DNA from: Streptomyces cynarae
Lineage (GTDB): Bacteria; Actinomycetota; Actinomycetes; Streptomycetales; Streptomycetaceae
Assembly (NCBI RefSeq): GCF_025642135.1
Contig: NZ_CP106793.1
Coordinates: 4,778,001-4,842,000 of the forward strand
DNA: 64,000 nt
Reading direction: 5' to 3'
A model generated the notes under the pieces. The model saw nothing but the letters and a program-made list of their open reading frames with translations, had not been told where the DNA came from and did no database searches. Below are positions 45,893-54,327 of the stretch, in pieces; the first letter of the stretch is position 1, and every line of letters starts with the position of its first letter. The translations under genes were made by a program, and so were the position numbers.

Positions 45893-47620
45893 TTGAATAC
45901 CGCACACCATCGCAGACGCCTGTCGGCCACCATGCTCGCCGCCGTCCTGGCGGGAACCGGCCTGACCGTCGCCGTGGCACCCGTGGCCCACGCGGCGGCT
46001 TCCGACTCGGTGATCAAGCTGCCGGTCTCGTCGTACTCGGCGATCGCCGTCGACTCCGTGCACCAGCGCGTTTTCGTCGCGGACAGCAACACCGACTACT
46101 ACCTCAACAAGGGCGTCATCGCCGTCTACGACTTCCAGGGCGAGCGCCTCACCACCATCCAGACCCCGGCCCATGTCTCTGGCCTGGCCCTCAGCGCCGA
46201 CAGCACCAAGCTCTACGCCGGTCTGCGCGAGCAGATCCAGACGTACGACACCACCACCTTCCAACCGGCCGTCCTCGCCTACACCAACACCGACACCTGT
46301 GGCCGGGAACTCGCCTTCTCGGGCGGCCAGTTGTACTTCACCACGCCCTACTCGCAGTACGTGGGCACGTGCTCCACCGCCCAGACCTACCTGGACGGCA
46401 TCATCAACGGCGTGCACACCCGCACCGGTTGGAACGACTACGGCAAGCTCAAGCTGGAGGCCGGCCCCGGCGACCGGATGCTGATGGGCCAGCCCCGCAA
46501 CGACAACGCGGCCGACCCCTTCCTCGCGGTGTACGACACCGGCAACGGCTCCCTCGTACGAGGCGCGGCCCGCCGCTTCGCCGACAGCGCCGGCAACGGC
46601 GCGCTCGACCTGAAGGACATGGCGTTCTCCTCCGACGGCAGCAAGGTCGCCGTCGCCGACGCCGCCTACGGCACCCGGCTGCTGAACACCGCTGACCTCT
46701 CCGACGCGGCGAACGCCTATCCGGCGCTCCCGGCCGGCGCCACGGCCAGTTCTGTCGCTTTCAGCGGCGACGGGAAGTACCTCGCACGGGGCGCTGCGGC
46801 CACCGGCTCCACGCCCGACCTGCTGCTCCAGCCCGCCGATCCGACCGACTCGACGGCGCCGCTGGAGTTCGTCTTCGAGGGCAGCCTCGACGGCGACCGG
46901 GTCGCCCCGCGCGGCATGGAATGGTCGGCCGACGGCTCCCGGCTGTTCGCGGTCACCACCAACGCCGCCGGCAGCCAGTTCTGGCTGCACATCATCCAGC
47001 CCCCGGCCGTCCAGTACGACACCCGCTTCACCGGCGGCCTGACCCACAGCCCCGCACAGGCGGTCGCCGGCGAGCCGCTGGCCGTGCGGGGCAAGCTGGA
47101 GTTCGACGGGCCCGCTCCCGCCACTCCGCTGAAGGTCACGGCGACCCGCACGGACGCGACCGGCACCCACGACCTGGGCACCGCCACCGTCAAGGAGGAC
47201 GGCACCTTCACGGTCCTCGACGAGCCCGACCTCGTCGGCGACGCCACGTACACGGTGTCCTTCCTCGGTGACCTGACCCACCGCCCCGCCACCGACGTCA
47301 CGCACACCGTGAGCGTCGCCAAGGCGCCCACGTCGATCGCGCTCACCGCCCCGGCGGAGGCGACGCTCGACGGCGTCCACATCACCGGCACCTTCACCGC
47401 GCAGGGCAAGACGCTGCCGGACCGGGCGGTGCTGAAGGTCGTCAGGACCGACCGGCTCGGCACCGGCACGCTGTCGTCGGTGACCGTCGCCGCGGACGGC
47501 ACGTTCACCATCGACGACGTTCCGCGCGCCCGGCGCGAGGTGACCTACACGGTCAGCTGGCCGGGCGACGACCTGCACGAAGCGTCCGAGGCCTCGGCGA
47601 CGGTCTTCGTCAGACGCTGA
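45893..47620 (+). CDS. secreted beta-propeller protein with Ig-like domains
   Basis: 575 residues from TTG 45893, chosen because GGGGGG precedes it by five bases and it begins a signal peptide (RRRLSATMLAAVLAGTGLTV, cleavage near AHAAA). ATG 45839 is an alternative. Residues ~35-375 form a YncE/lactonase-like propeller (VHQRVFVADSNTDYYLNKG; AFSSDGSKVAVADAAYGTRL), then two Ig-like beta domains (PLAVRGKLEFDGPAP and VHITGTFTAQGKTLPDRA). Probably an extracellular binding or adhesion protein; no catalytic motif seen. Confidence 0.85.
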   Translation: MNTAHHRRRLSATMLAAVLAGTGLTVAVAPVAHAAASDSVIKLPVSSYSAIAVDSVHQRVFVADSNTDYYLNKGVIAVYDFQGERLTTIQTPAHVSGLALSADSTKLYAGLREQIQTYDTTTFQPAVLAYTNTDTCGRELAFSGGQLYFTTPYSQYVGTCSTAQTYLDGIINGVHTRTGWNDYGKLKLEAGPGDRMLMGQPRNDNAADPFLAVYDTGNGSLVRGAARRFADSAGNGALDLKDMAFSSDGSKVAVADAAYGTRLLNTADLSDAANAYPALPAGATASSVAFSGDGKYLARGAAATGSTPDLLLQPADPTDSTAPLEFVFEGSLDGDRVAPRGMEWSADGSRLFAVTTNAAGSQFWLHIIQPPAVQYDTRFTGGLTHSPAQAVAGEPLAVRGKLEFDGPAPATPLKVTATRTDATGTHDLGTATVKEDGTFTVLDEPDLVGDATYTVSFLGDLTHRPATDVTHTVSVAKAPTSIALTAPAEATLDGVHITGTFTAQGKTLPDRAVLKVVRTDRLGTGTLSSVTVAADGTFTIDDVPRARREVTYTVSWPGDDLHEASEASATVFVRR

Positions 47621-47675
47621 TCCCGCGTATCCCGCTCCACTCCTCCGCCAACGGCCCTCGCGGTCCTGTGCTGGT

Positions 47676-47712
47676 GGGTGGCTTCGCCGCCTTCGTGGCG
47701 GCGAAGCCACCC
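47676..47712. terminator. strong bidirectional terminator
   Basis: Perfect 16-bp stem: GGGTGGCTTCGCCGCC (47676-47691) and its complement (47697-47712), loop TTCGT, between the convergent propeller and cupredoxin genes. Confidence 0.9.
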
Positions 47713-47732
47713 TGCCCTTTCCTCATGCGCGG

Positions 47733-48458
47733 TCATGTCGATGACGGCGGTGTCGTCGGCGGGGCGTGTGCGGCGGACGAGCGCGAACCGACCAGGAGCA
47801 GGCAGAGCACGGCGACCCCGGCGACGAGCCCGGCGAGGAGCAGCAGTGGGTCGAGGGGGCGGGCCGCGGAGGCGGTGCTGTCGGTCGGTTCGACGGCTTG
47901 TTGGGTGGGTGCGGCCGCGGGGGCTGCCGTTGTCGGGGAGGGGGACGGGCTGCTCGATACGGGTGCGACGGCCGCCGCGCTGCGGCCGGTGTGCGCGGTG
48001 GGACCGGCTGCGGCGGCGGACCGGGCGGGCTGGGGTGCTGCGGCGGTGGACCCGGTGTGCTGGTGCGCGGTGGGAGTGGGGGCGGCGGCCGCCTTCACCA
48101 CGAGCTGGGCGATCATGCCCGGGTGCACGGTGCAGACGTAGCCATAGGTGCCGGGACTGGTGAACGTGTGGCTCCAGGTGGCGCCCTTGTTCAGCATCGG
48201 GGAGTGGATCGACTCCGGGCCGGAGGTGGTCTTCACGTCATGGGGTGCCTGGTCCTGGTTGACCCAGGTCACGGTGTCACCGGCCGAGATGGTGAGCGAG
48301 CGCGGGCTGAAGGCGTAGTCCGACATCACGACGCGGTAGGAGGTGACAGCGTGCGCGGGGCGGGAGGTGAGGAGCGTGGCGGTGGCCGCCAGGAGCAGGG
48401 TGGCCAGCAGAAGGCGTACGGCACGGGCCGGCCGGAGCGGGGCGGTCAGGTGGTGCAT
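47733..48458 (-). CDS. membrane-anchored cupredoxin
   Basis: 241 residues. Sec signal (VRLLLATLLLAATATLLTS, cleavage near AHA), a ~90-residue plastocyanin-like domain with type 1 copper ligands His in APHDVKTTSG and Cys, His, Met in YVCTVHPGMIAQ, then a Pro/Ala/Thr stalk and a C-terminal membrane helix (LLLLAGLVAGVAVLCLLLV). So a blue-copper electron carrier or copper-binding protein held on the outer face. Overlaps the preceding gene by 13 bases; last gene of the operon. Confidence 0.9.
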   Translation of the reverse strand: MHHLTAPLRPARAVRLLLATLLLAATATLLTSRPAHAVTSYRVVMSDYAFSPRSLTISAGDTVTWVNQDQAPHDVKTTSGPESIHSPMLNKGATWSHTFTSPGTYGYVCTVHPGMIAQLVVKAAAAPTPTAHQHTGSTAAAPQPARSAAAAGPTAHTGRSAAAVAPVSSSPSPSPTTAAPAAAPTQQAVEPTDSTASAARPLDPLLLLAGLVAGVAVLCLLLVGSRSSAAHAPPTTPPSST

Positions 48459-48997
48459 ATGAACTCCGCGGCGAGGAGCAGGCCGAGGTGGCCTGCTGGG
48501 CGTGTCCGGGACAGGGCGAAACCGGTCGTGCGGCGCAGCGGGCCGTAGGGGACGCGTGCGGTGCCGAGGACGAGGAGGCGGTCGTCGGTGCGTTCGACGA
48601 CACGCAGCAGCAGCGCGGCGGGGACGGGCTCCAGAGAGGTGTCGCCCGTGCCGAGGCTCCCGGGCAGGCGCAGCCGTGTTCCGCCCGCCACCGGTTCGAT
48701 GGCGGTACTGACGAAGGTGAGCAGTTCGCCGCCGAGCGCGTCGCCGCCGAGTGCGAGGCTCAGGACGCAGTCTTCGGGGTCGGGAGCGATGGTCAGCGCC
48801 GCCTCCTTGATGTCGGCGCGTCGGCGCAGGGTGACCAATGGGCCTATCCGGTAGGTGAGTTCGGTGATGCAGCGGTTGGCGGCGGCTGTGTACGCGCCGG
48901 CGCGGGGCAGCCGGTCGTGACGGGTCCGCGGTAGCAGGGTCGCGGTGGACGACGTGTGCGCCGGCAGCGGTTGCGTGGGCGGGAGTTCGGTGGTCAT
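48446..48997 (-). CDS. unrecognised protein of the cupredoxin operon
   Basis: 183 residues from ATG 48997. No signal peptide or membrane helix; beta-rich with LTYRIGPLVTLRRRADIKEA, ALTIAPDPEDCVLSLALGGD and LLRVVERTDDRLLVLGTARV. A faint likeness to the YceI (lipocalin-like) pattern was noted but is not convincing. Overlap with the cupredoxin gene and position between two cupredoxins suggest a cytoplasmic partner, or one exported by another route. Function unknown. Confidence 0.72.
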   Translation of the reverse strand: MTTELPPTQPLPAHTSSTATLLPRTRHDRLPRAGAYTAAANRCITELTYRIGPLVTLRRRADIKEAALTIAPDPEDCVLSLALGGDALGGELLTFVSTAIEPVAGGTRLRLPGSLGTGDTSLEPVPAALLLRVVERTDDRLLVLGTARVPYGPLRRTTGFALSRTRPAGHLGLLLAAEFICTT

Positions 48998-49106
48998 GGC
49001 GGTACCTCGGCTCGTGGCGGGCGCCTGACGGATCCGGGACAATGGCGGTGGTGGCGGGCCGGCCGACTGCGACTCGGCCGGCCCGTCACGTCTCGTCGCC
49101 CTTTCG

Positions 49107-50161
49107 TCAGCAGGAGTTGGTGAGGTAGTCCTCGGTCGGTGTGATCATGTGCTCGGCCCAGACGGTGTGCATCTTGACGTAGGCGTCGGGGTTGAGGATG
49201 TCCGAGACCTGCTGGCCCAGCGACTCCTCGAGGTGCGCGGAGTTGATGTGCTGGAGGAGCACTGTGAGGGTGTCGTCTCCGACGGAGCCGGCGCCGTTCA
49301 CGGCCGGGGTGAGGATGGACTCCACCCAGACGGTGTGCATCTTGATGTAGTTGTCGAGGTTGAGCGCGTCCTGGACCTGCTGCCCCGGGGACTCCTCCAG
49401 ATGGGCCTTGTCGATGTGCTGGAGGATCGGCAGCAGGACCTGCTGGATGCTGACGCAACTCTCGCTGCCGCCGTCACCGCTGCCGCCGCCCGTACCGCCC
49501 GAGCCGCTGCTGCCGCCGTGCGAGCCGCCGCTGGAGCCGCCGGAGCTCGAGCCGCCCGTGCTGCCCCCGGTGGAACCGCCCGTGGACCCGCCCGTGGAGC
49601 CTCCGGTCGAACCACCCGTGGAGCCTCCGGACGAACCCCCGGAGCCCGATCCGCCCGTACCTCCGCCGGTGCCGCCGCCGCTGTCGGCGACGACGGTGAT
49701 GGAGGCCGTCATGTCCGGGTGGACGGCGCAGTAGTACTTGTATGTACCGGGCTTGGTGAAGGTGTACGACCAGCTGTCGCCCTTGTTCAGGGTGCCGGAG
49801 TCGAACTTGGCCGGGCCGCTCGTGGTGGTGACCGTGTGCGGAGCGGAGTCCTCGTTGACCCACTTCACGGTCTGGCCGACCTTGATGGTCAGGGCCTGTT
49901 GGGCGAACTTGTAGTTCGTGATCTTGATGATGTAGTCGGCCGCCTTGGCCTGGGAAGCGGCCGGCTGGGCCTGGGCCATGGAGTGGGCCTCGGCGGCCGG
50001 TGCGGCGGTCGCCGGAGCGGCTGCGCCGCTGGACGCCTGGAGCAGGCCCAGACAGGCGACGGCTGCGAGGCCGCGCCCGCGCCGGTGGCCAGCAGCACCC
50101 GGTTGCCCACCCGGGAGCGCCGGTGGCGCGGCGGGGGAGCGGGGATGTCGTCGGTACGCAT
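49107..50161 (-). CDS. exported cupredoxin with C-terminal tandem 41-residue repeats; apparent frameshift near 50061-50072
   Basis: From ATG 50161 the text RTDDIPAPPPRHRRSRVGNR and VLLATGAGAAS starts a signal peptide, then frame is lost; one added G (complement of 50061-50072) continues as AAVACLGLLQASSGAAAP, and the main frame is intact from about 50060 to 49107. Mature part: cupredoxin domain (YIIKITNYKFAQQALTIKVG; ligands in APHTVTT and YYCAVHPDM), a linker of about seven GGST units, then two copies of a 41-residue unit with HLEES, GQQV and KMHTVW (49305-49427 and 49137-49259; 28 of 41 positions the same). The repeat is not one I know. Confidence 0.8.
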
Positions 50162-50223
50162 GATCGTGCGTCTCTCCTTGTCAGCTGAGGGGGTGAGAGG
50201 GGGTGGGACAGGGAGGAAGCCGG

Positions 50224-51564
50224 TCAGCGGCCGGGAGCGGACGTGACCAGCAGACTCGTCGCGGCGAGAACGACGAGGACGAGCCCCGTCTCAGCCGCGA
50301 CCGAGTAGACGAAGGGCCGGACGGTGGCGCGGTCCCCGCGCAGCAGCACGGCGATGTCGAGCCGGGTGCGCACCCAGCTCCGGCTGCCCTGGGCGATCAG
50401 GAGCACGGCGGCCAGGACGGCCAGTTTGAGCAGCAGCAGGCGGCCGTAGCCGGTGTGGAACAGGGCCCCGAACGAGCCGAGGATCTGCCAGGCCAGCACC
50501 GCTCCGGCCACAGCGATCGCCGCGACGGACACGCCGGCCAGCGTTGAGTAGCCCGACACGGCGGCCGACAGCTCATCCGGGCGCCGTCGCGGCAGCACCC
50601 CGAGCAGCAGCAGGATCAGCCCGCCCAGCCACACCGACACGCCGAGCAGGTGCACCAGGTCGGCCACCGCCCCCCAACCCGGGTGCGTGCCCTCGGCATC
50701 GTGGCCCGCCATGCCGGTGGTGCGGAGCAGTCCGAGGGCGACCGCGAGAGCACCCACCCGCCAGCCCGGGGAGCGTGCGGCCCGCTCACCACCCTGAAGG
50801 AGGGCGGTGAGCACGATTGCGGCGAGCACCCACATCAGCACCCGGCAGGCGGCCACGACGCCGACCTCCGTACCCAGCAGATCCCGGTACGTGGCCAGGT
50901 GAAACACATCCCCGATCGTTCCCATCGCTCCGTACGCGCCCTCAAGCCCCGGCGCGACCACGCCGGTCGCGAGCCCACCTGCCCAGGCGAGCGTGAGGAT
51001 GCGGCGGGTACGAGGATCCTGGGTGCCCTGCGGCCAGAGCAGTGCGAGGAAGGCGAGGCCGCCGATGTAGAGGGCGAGGGCGAGGTATCCGACCCAGCGA
51101 ACGGCCGCCCATGCCGCGCGCACGTCGGCGGAAGGCGCGGGTGCGGATGCGTCTTCGGAGGCGGGTGGAGCCGTCGTCTTCGCGGTGAGGGGGAAGGAGA
51201 GTGTCCCGGAGGTCGGATGGCCGTCCTCCAGGTCGCGCACCTGCCAAACCAGGTTGAGCCGGTCCTGCCCGGTCGCCTTCGGAACGGCCACCTCGATGAC
51301 ATTGCCGCGACGACCGTCCTGGTCCGGACGGGACACCACGAGCCGCTTGCCACCGGCACTGACGCGGACGTCGGGCAGGTCGACCGGCTCACTGAAGGTC
51401 AGGCGCACCGTGGCCGGCGTGTGCGTGAGCCGAGTGCCGTCCTTGGGTGAGGAGGATTCCAGCTCGGTGTGAGCCGAAGCGGCAGGCGCGAGCAACAGCA
51501 AGACGGCGACGGCGACGGCGGCGGTCAGGGCGGTCGTGCACAGGGACACGGCGCGGTGTCTCAC
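50224..51564 (-). CDS. CopC-CopD fusion copper-resistance protein
   Basis: 446 residues from GTG 51564, which overlaps the previous stop as GTGA; 51612 is possible but less coupled. Signal peptide (TTALTAAVAVAVLLLLAPAA) ends at SAHTELESSSP, so the mature protein starts with His, as CopC does to bind Cu(II). CopC domain continues LTFSEPVDLPDVRVSAG; then eight helices of CopD (AVRWVGYLALALYIGGLAF; ADLVHLLGVSVWLGGLILLL). Likely moves or hands over copper at the membrane. Second gene of the cupredoxin operon. Confidence 0.92.
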   Translation of the reverse strand: MRHRAVSLCTTALTAAVAVAVLLLLAPAASAHTELESSSPKDGTRLTHTPATVRLTFSEPVDLPDVRVSAGGKRLVVSRPDQDGRRGNVIEVAVPKATGQDRLNLVWQVRDLEDGHPTSGTLSFPLTAKTTAPPASEDASAPAPSADVRAAWAAVRWVGYLALALYIGGLAFLALLWPQGTQDPRTRRILTLAWAGGLATGVVAPGLEGAYGAMGTIGDVFHLATYRDLLGTEVGVVAACRVLMWVLAAIVLTALLQGGERAARSPGWRVGALAVALGLLRTTGMAGHDAEGTHPGWGAVADLVHLLGVSVWLGGLILLLLGVLPRRRPDELSAAVSGYSTLAGVSVAAIAVAGAVLAWQILGSFGALFHTGYGRLLLLKLAVLAAVLLIAQGSRSWVRTRLDIAVLLRGDRATVRPFVYSVAAETGLVLVVLAATSLLVTSAPGR

Positions 51565-52217
51565 GGGAGCACCTCCGGCAGCACCGAGGGCGACGGTGCG
51601 GCGCCGACGCACAGCGACGAGAGGCCGGCAGCCGACGGCGACGAGGAAGGAGAGGGCGTCGGGGAGGCCGTGACTCCAGAGGCGTCCGGCCCGATCAGAC
51701 CGTCCAGCAGCCCGGTCACGGCGGTGAGCGTTCCGCTCAGCAGCGGCTGCACGAGGTGCACCTCGCCCTTCCGGCAGCTGTCCGACGGCGACGGAGAAGG
51801 AATGGGGGAAGGCAGGGGCGGAGGGTGATCGGGTGCCGAATCTGAGGGGCCGGGCATGGGCATCCGGCCTCCGTCCCCACCGCCGGCGTCGGGACCGCCG
51901 TGCACACCGGCAGAAGACGTGTCGCTGATGACGGGAATTCCGGCACCGCCGCCTTCGGCCCAGGAACCCCCCGATGAACCGGCCCCCATATCGCCACCAG
52001 GATTTTCTGAAGCCCCGGACGCCGTACCCTGCGAAGGGCCGGCGGAAGGGGACGGAGCCGGGGCTGCGGGCGGTGCGGCGGTGCCCAGGGTCGTGGGTGC
52101 CGGCGCGCCGATGCCGGAGGCGTATCCGAGCACGACGATCACCGCCGCGACCAGCGCACCCGCGACGATCTCGTCGCGATGGTCTCCCGGCCAGGACGCC
52201 CTGGCGAAAAAGGACAT
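51561..52217 (-). CDS. Pro/Ser-rich membrane-anchored protein of unknown function
   Basis: 218 residues. Short cytoplasmic start (SFFARASWPGDHRDE), one helix (IVAGALVAAVIVVLGYASGI), then a long outer region of low complexity with Pro, Ser, Gly. Two Cys (SDSCRKGE, SLCVGAAP) bracket a hydrophobic helix LVQPLLSGTLTAVTGLLDGL that resembles a chaplin-like or amphipathic surface segment. First gene of the operon; overlaps CopCD by 4 bases. No family recognised. Confidence 0.72.
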   Translation of the reverse strand: MSFFARASWPGDHRDEIVAGALVAAVIVVLGYASGIGAPAPTTLGTAAPPAAPAPSPSAGPSQGTASGASENPGGDMGAGSSGGSWAEGGGAGIPVISDTSSAGVHGGPDAGGGDGGRMPMPGPSDSAPDHPPPLPSPIPSPSPSDSCRKGEVHLVQPLLSGTLTAVTGLLDGLIGPDASGVTASPTPSPSSSPSAAGLSSLCVGAAPSPSVLPEVLP

Positions 52218-52677
52218 GGCCCCTCCTGACGCTGTGCGTGAAAGGCAGTGCCCAGGAGTGGACCGGGACGAGGATTCCCCACAGCTACGCGTCAGTTAAT
52301 CGCCCGTTTCATTGCCTCATACCCGACCCCTGCCGGGCTGTGAGAACGGACCTCCCCACCTCAAAACCGTGCATCGCATTCCATGAAGGAAATGGAGGGT
52401 GTGTGAATTCGAACGCGTTCCGCATTTATTCCTTCACCGAATCACCGCGAATGCATATGCGGGCCCCGTTCGACGTTCACGGCAGCGGCGTCGCGCCAAG
52501 GGCCGCAGCAGCAAACTCGACGTACCCCGCGTTCAGGGCCTGTCCGACGGGTCGCGTCACCGACTCTGCACCCGACAGCACTGTCACCCGAATGGAGCAA
52601 CGTAACGTGCCACCCACATGGGTGAAGATCAGGCTGGCTAGTACCCCAACCGGGGCAATCCGTGAAAGGGGAACCAA
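52218..52677. other. divergent intergenic region, cupredoxin operon and small secreted protein
   Basis: 460 bases without a gene. The part before 52678 has CACCCA-CA-TGGGTG (about 52610-52623) and CCCC-AACC-GGGG inverted repeats, which could be leader structures. I saw no CsoR-type copper operator. Confidence 0.45.
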
Positions 52678-52887
52678 ATGCGCATTCGACGAATCCTCGC
52701 CGCCGCCATCGCCACGGCAGCCCTCGCCGGACTCGGCGTCACAGGCGCCGCCACCGCCGCCACCGCACAGGGTGCCCCATCCTACGTAACCCCTTCTGAG
52801 TGCAGGCAGGGCGGCGGAACGCCCGCGATCAATGAGGCGGGCAACTACTGCAGGGGCGGTACGTACGACGGGGAGCAGGTCGACTAA
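52678..52887 (+). CDS. small secreted two-Cys protein
   Basis: 69 residues from ATG 52678 (GAAAGGGGAACC site). Signal peptide RRILAAAIATAALAGLGVTG, cleavage near ATA or AQG, leaving a mature peptide of about 40 residues with SECRQGGG and NYCRGGTYDG, two Cys 16 positions apart. Same plan as the protein at 53486. No known family. Confidence 0.75.
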   Translation: MRIRRILAAAIATAALAGLGVTGAATAATAQGAPSYVTPSECRQGGGTPAINEAGNYCRGGTYDGEQVD

Positions 52888-52897
52888 AAACCACAAG

Positions 52898-52926
52898 GCG
52901 CCCCGCAGCCACGCGCCGCGGGGCGC
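52898..52926 (+). terminator. terminator hairpin
   Basis: GCGCCCCGC (52898-52906) and GCGGGGCGC (52918-52926), 9-bp perfect stem, 11 bases after the stop of the small secreted protein. Confidence 0.75.
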
Positions 52927-53137
52927 TCCCGCGCGAGCGTAGCCGGGAGAGTCGTCTCATCCCCTCCGGGGCCCTCTCCTTCGGCCTGGTGGCCATGTCC
53001 CCGTGCGGCTCAATGGATGCGACGCAGAATCGCCGGCCGGGGCACCAGTCACCGAGCGTCGCCAGGCGGCCTTACCGCGTGGATCCGGCCCGCCGGGAAC
53101 AGGACCGCGCGACCAACCCGGAAGGCAGGTGCGTCCC

Positions 53138-53413
53138 ATGCGCACGTCGACCCGTATCGCCGGTGCCCTCACCGGCCTGACCCTCACCCTCGGCGGTGCG
53201 GTCCTCGCCGCTCCCGCGGTCCGGGCGGACATCCCCGCCTGCACACAGATGGCCGAACTGGCCGGTGCCACCGCCTCCGACTCCGTCACAGCGGCCTGCA
53301 GCCGTGGCGTGGTCGGAGACCTGCAGAGTTGTGTGACCGGGCTGACCGGGGCGGGAGTGGCGGGCGGCGCCGCGACCGCTGCCTGTCGGGCGGCGGCACA
53401 CGAACCGCGTTAG
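53138..53413 (+). CDS. small secreted Cys-rich protein
   Basis: 91 residues. Signal peptide STRIAGALTGLTLTLGGAVL with cleavage near VRA; the mature part ACTQMAELAGATASDSVTAA has four Cys (ACTQ, AACSRG, QSCVTG, AACRAA) with regular spacing, suggesting two disulfides in a small helical peptide. A GGAAGGCAGG site precedes ATG 53138. No family recognised. Confidence 0.72.
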   Translation: MRTSTRIAGALTGLTLTLGGAVLAAPAVRADIPACTQMAELAGATASDSVTAACSRGVVGDLQSCVTGLTGAGVAGGAATAACRAAAHEPR

Positions 53414-53485
53414 AGGACCGCGCGCGGCAGCCCCCGGCACCCGTCGGAGGCAGGTACGGCAGGCGCCTGAGAGGAGAAGGAAGTC

Positions 53486-53692
53486 ATGCGCATGCGAAGA
53501 ATCCTGGGCCTCACCCTGGCCGCGGCGACCCTTGCCGGCGTGAGCGCCGTCGGCGTTGTCAGCGCCGCGGCCGCCTCGTCTCCGACCATCTCCAGGGACG
53601 ACTGCACGGCCGCCGGCGGACAGATCGTTTCACGCCCCTACGCCGGCGACGCCTGCGCGCTGCCTGACGGGACCACGCCGGCGATCACTTGA
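53486..53692 (+). CDS. small secreted two-Cys protein, paralogue of 52678-52887
   Basis: 68 residues from ATG 53486 (GAGAGGAGAAGG site). Starts MRMRRILGLTLAAATLAG, same plan as the protein at 52678, with cleavage near AAA. Mature peptide has two Cys (DDCTAAGG and GDACALPDG) 17 positions apart. Unknown role. Confidence 0.73.
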   Translation: MRMRRILGLTLAAATLAGVSAVGVVSAAAASSPTISRDDCTAAGGQIVSRPYAGDACALPDGTTPAIT

Positions 53693-54327
53693 CCGGTCGG
53701 CGCACGGCTGGGCAACCAGTCCGGCCGGTGCACCCGGCGCGGTGGGTATGTGGTGACGGCACCCGGTCCACCGTCGGGTGGGTCGCCCGCGCCCGTCTCG
53801 ACACCGCGGCACTCGCGATGGTGGACGCCGACCGTCTCGAAGCCAAGGCCGTCACCGCTTCGAGACGGTCCGCGCCGTCCTGAACACCGCGCTCGCGGCC
53901 GTCCTGAACGGTCTCTGCCATGTCGTCAGTTGAACAGGCGCAGAAGAACGAGCAGTCCCGCCGGCCCCCAGCGTGCATGTGCCGACGGTGATGGAGTCTT
54001 CCTTCCGGCGCGAGCGCCGACTCATCCCCACCGTGGAAGAGGTCCAGCAGCTCATCCCGTTCCACCAACCCGTCTGAGCCAAGGCCGACCCCGCCCGCAC
54101 GACCAAGGAGCCGACCGGCACGGTGCACCCGCCGGTCGGCTCCGCCGTGCTCCTCGACGACCCCGGGGACGACTCCGTCGTTCGGTCCATCAAGGGCACC
54201 GGCTGCAACGCCGAAAAGGACCAAGCGGAGTCGCCCCACCCTCGCGTTCCGGTACACCTCCGCGCCCCAGGCCGCCCCGATGACAGCGGTCCCATACCCC
54301 GGCCGACAGGCCCGGAGGAGATCCCGC
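53693..54327. other. 635 bases without an identifiable gene, probably decayed
   Basis: Short runs read like protein (ESSFRRERRLIPTVEEVQQL, ending at a TGA near 54076) but no frame is long or has a start with ribosome site. No repeats or RNA genes seen. Decayed accessory DNA is the likeliest content. Confidence 0.5.

Noticed and set aside
45857..47710. 617-codon minus-strand frame opposite the propeller gene
   Set aside because: No domain text; the plus strand has signal peptide, propeller and Ig-like domains.
52218..52677. CsoR-type copper operator or ydaO-like riboswitch
   Set aside because: Inverted repeats exist but neither consensus could be matched.
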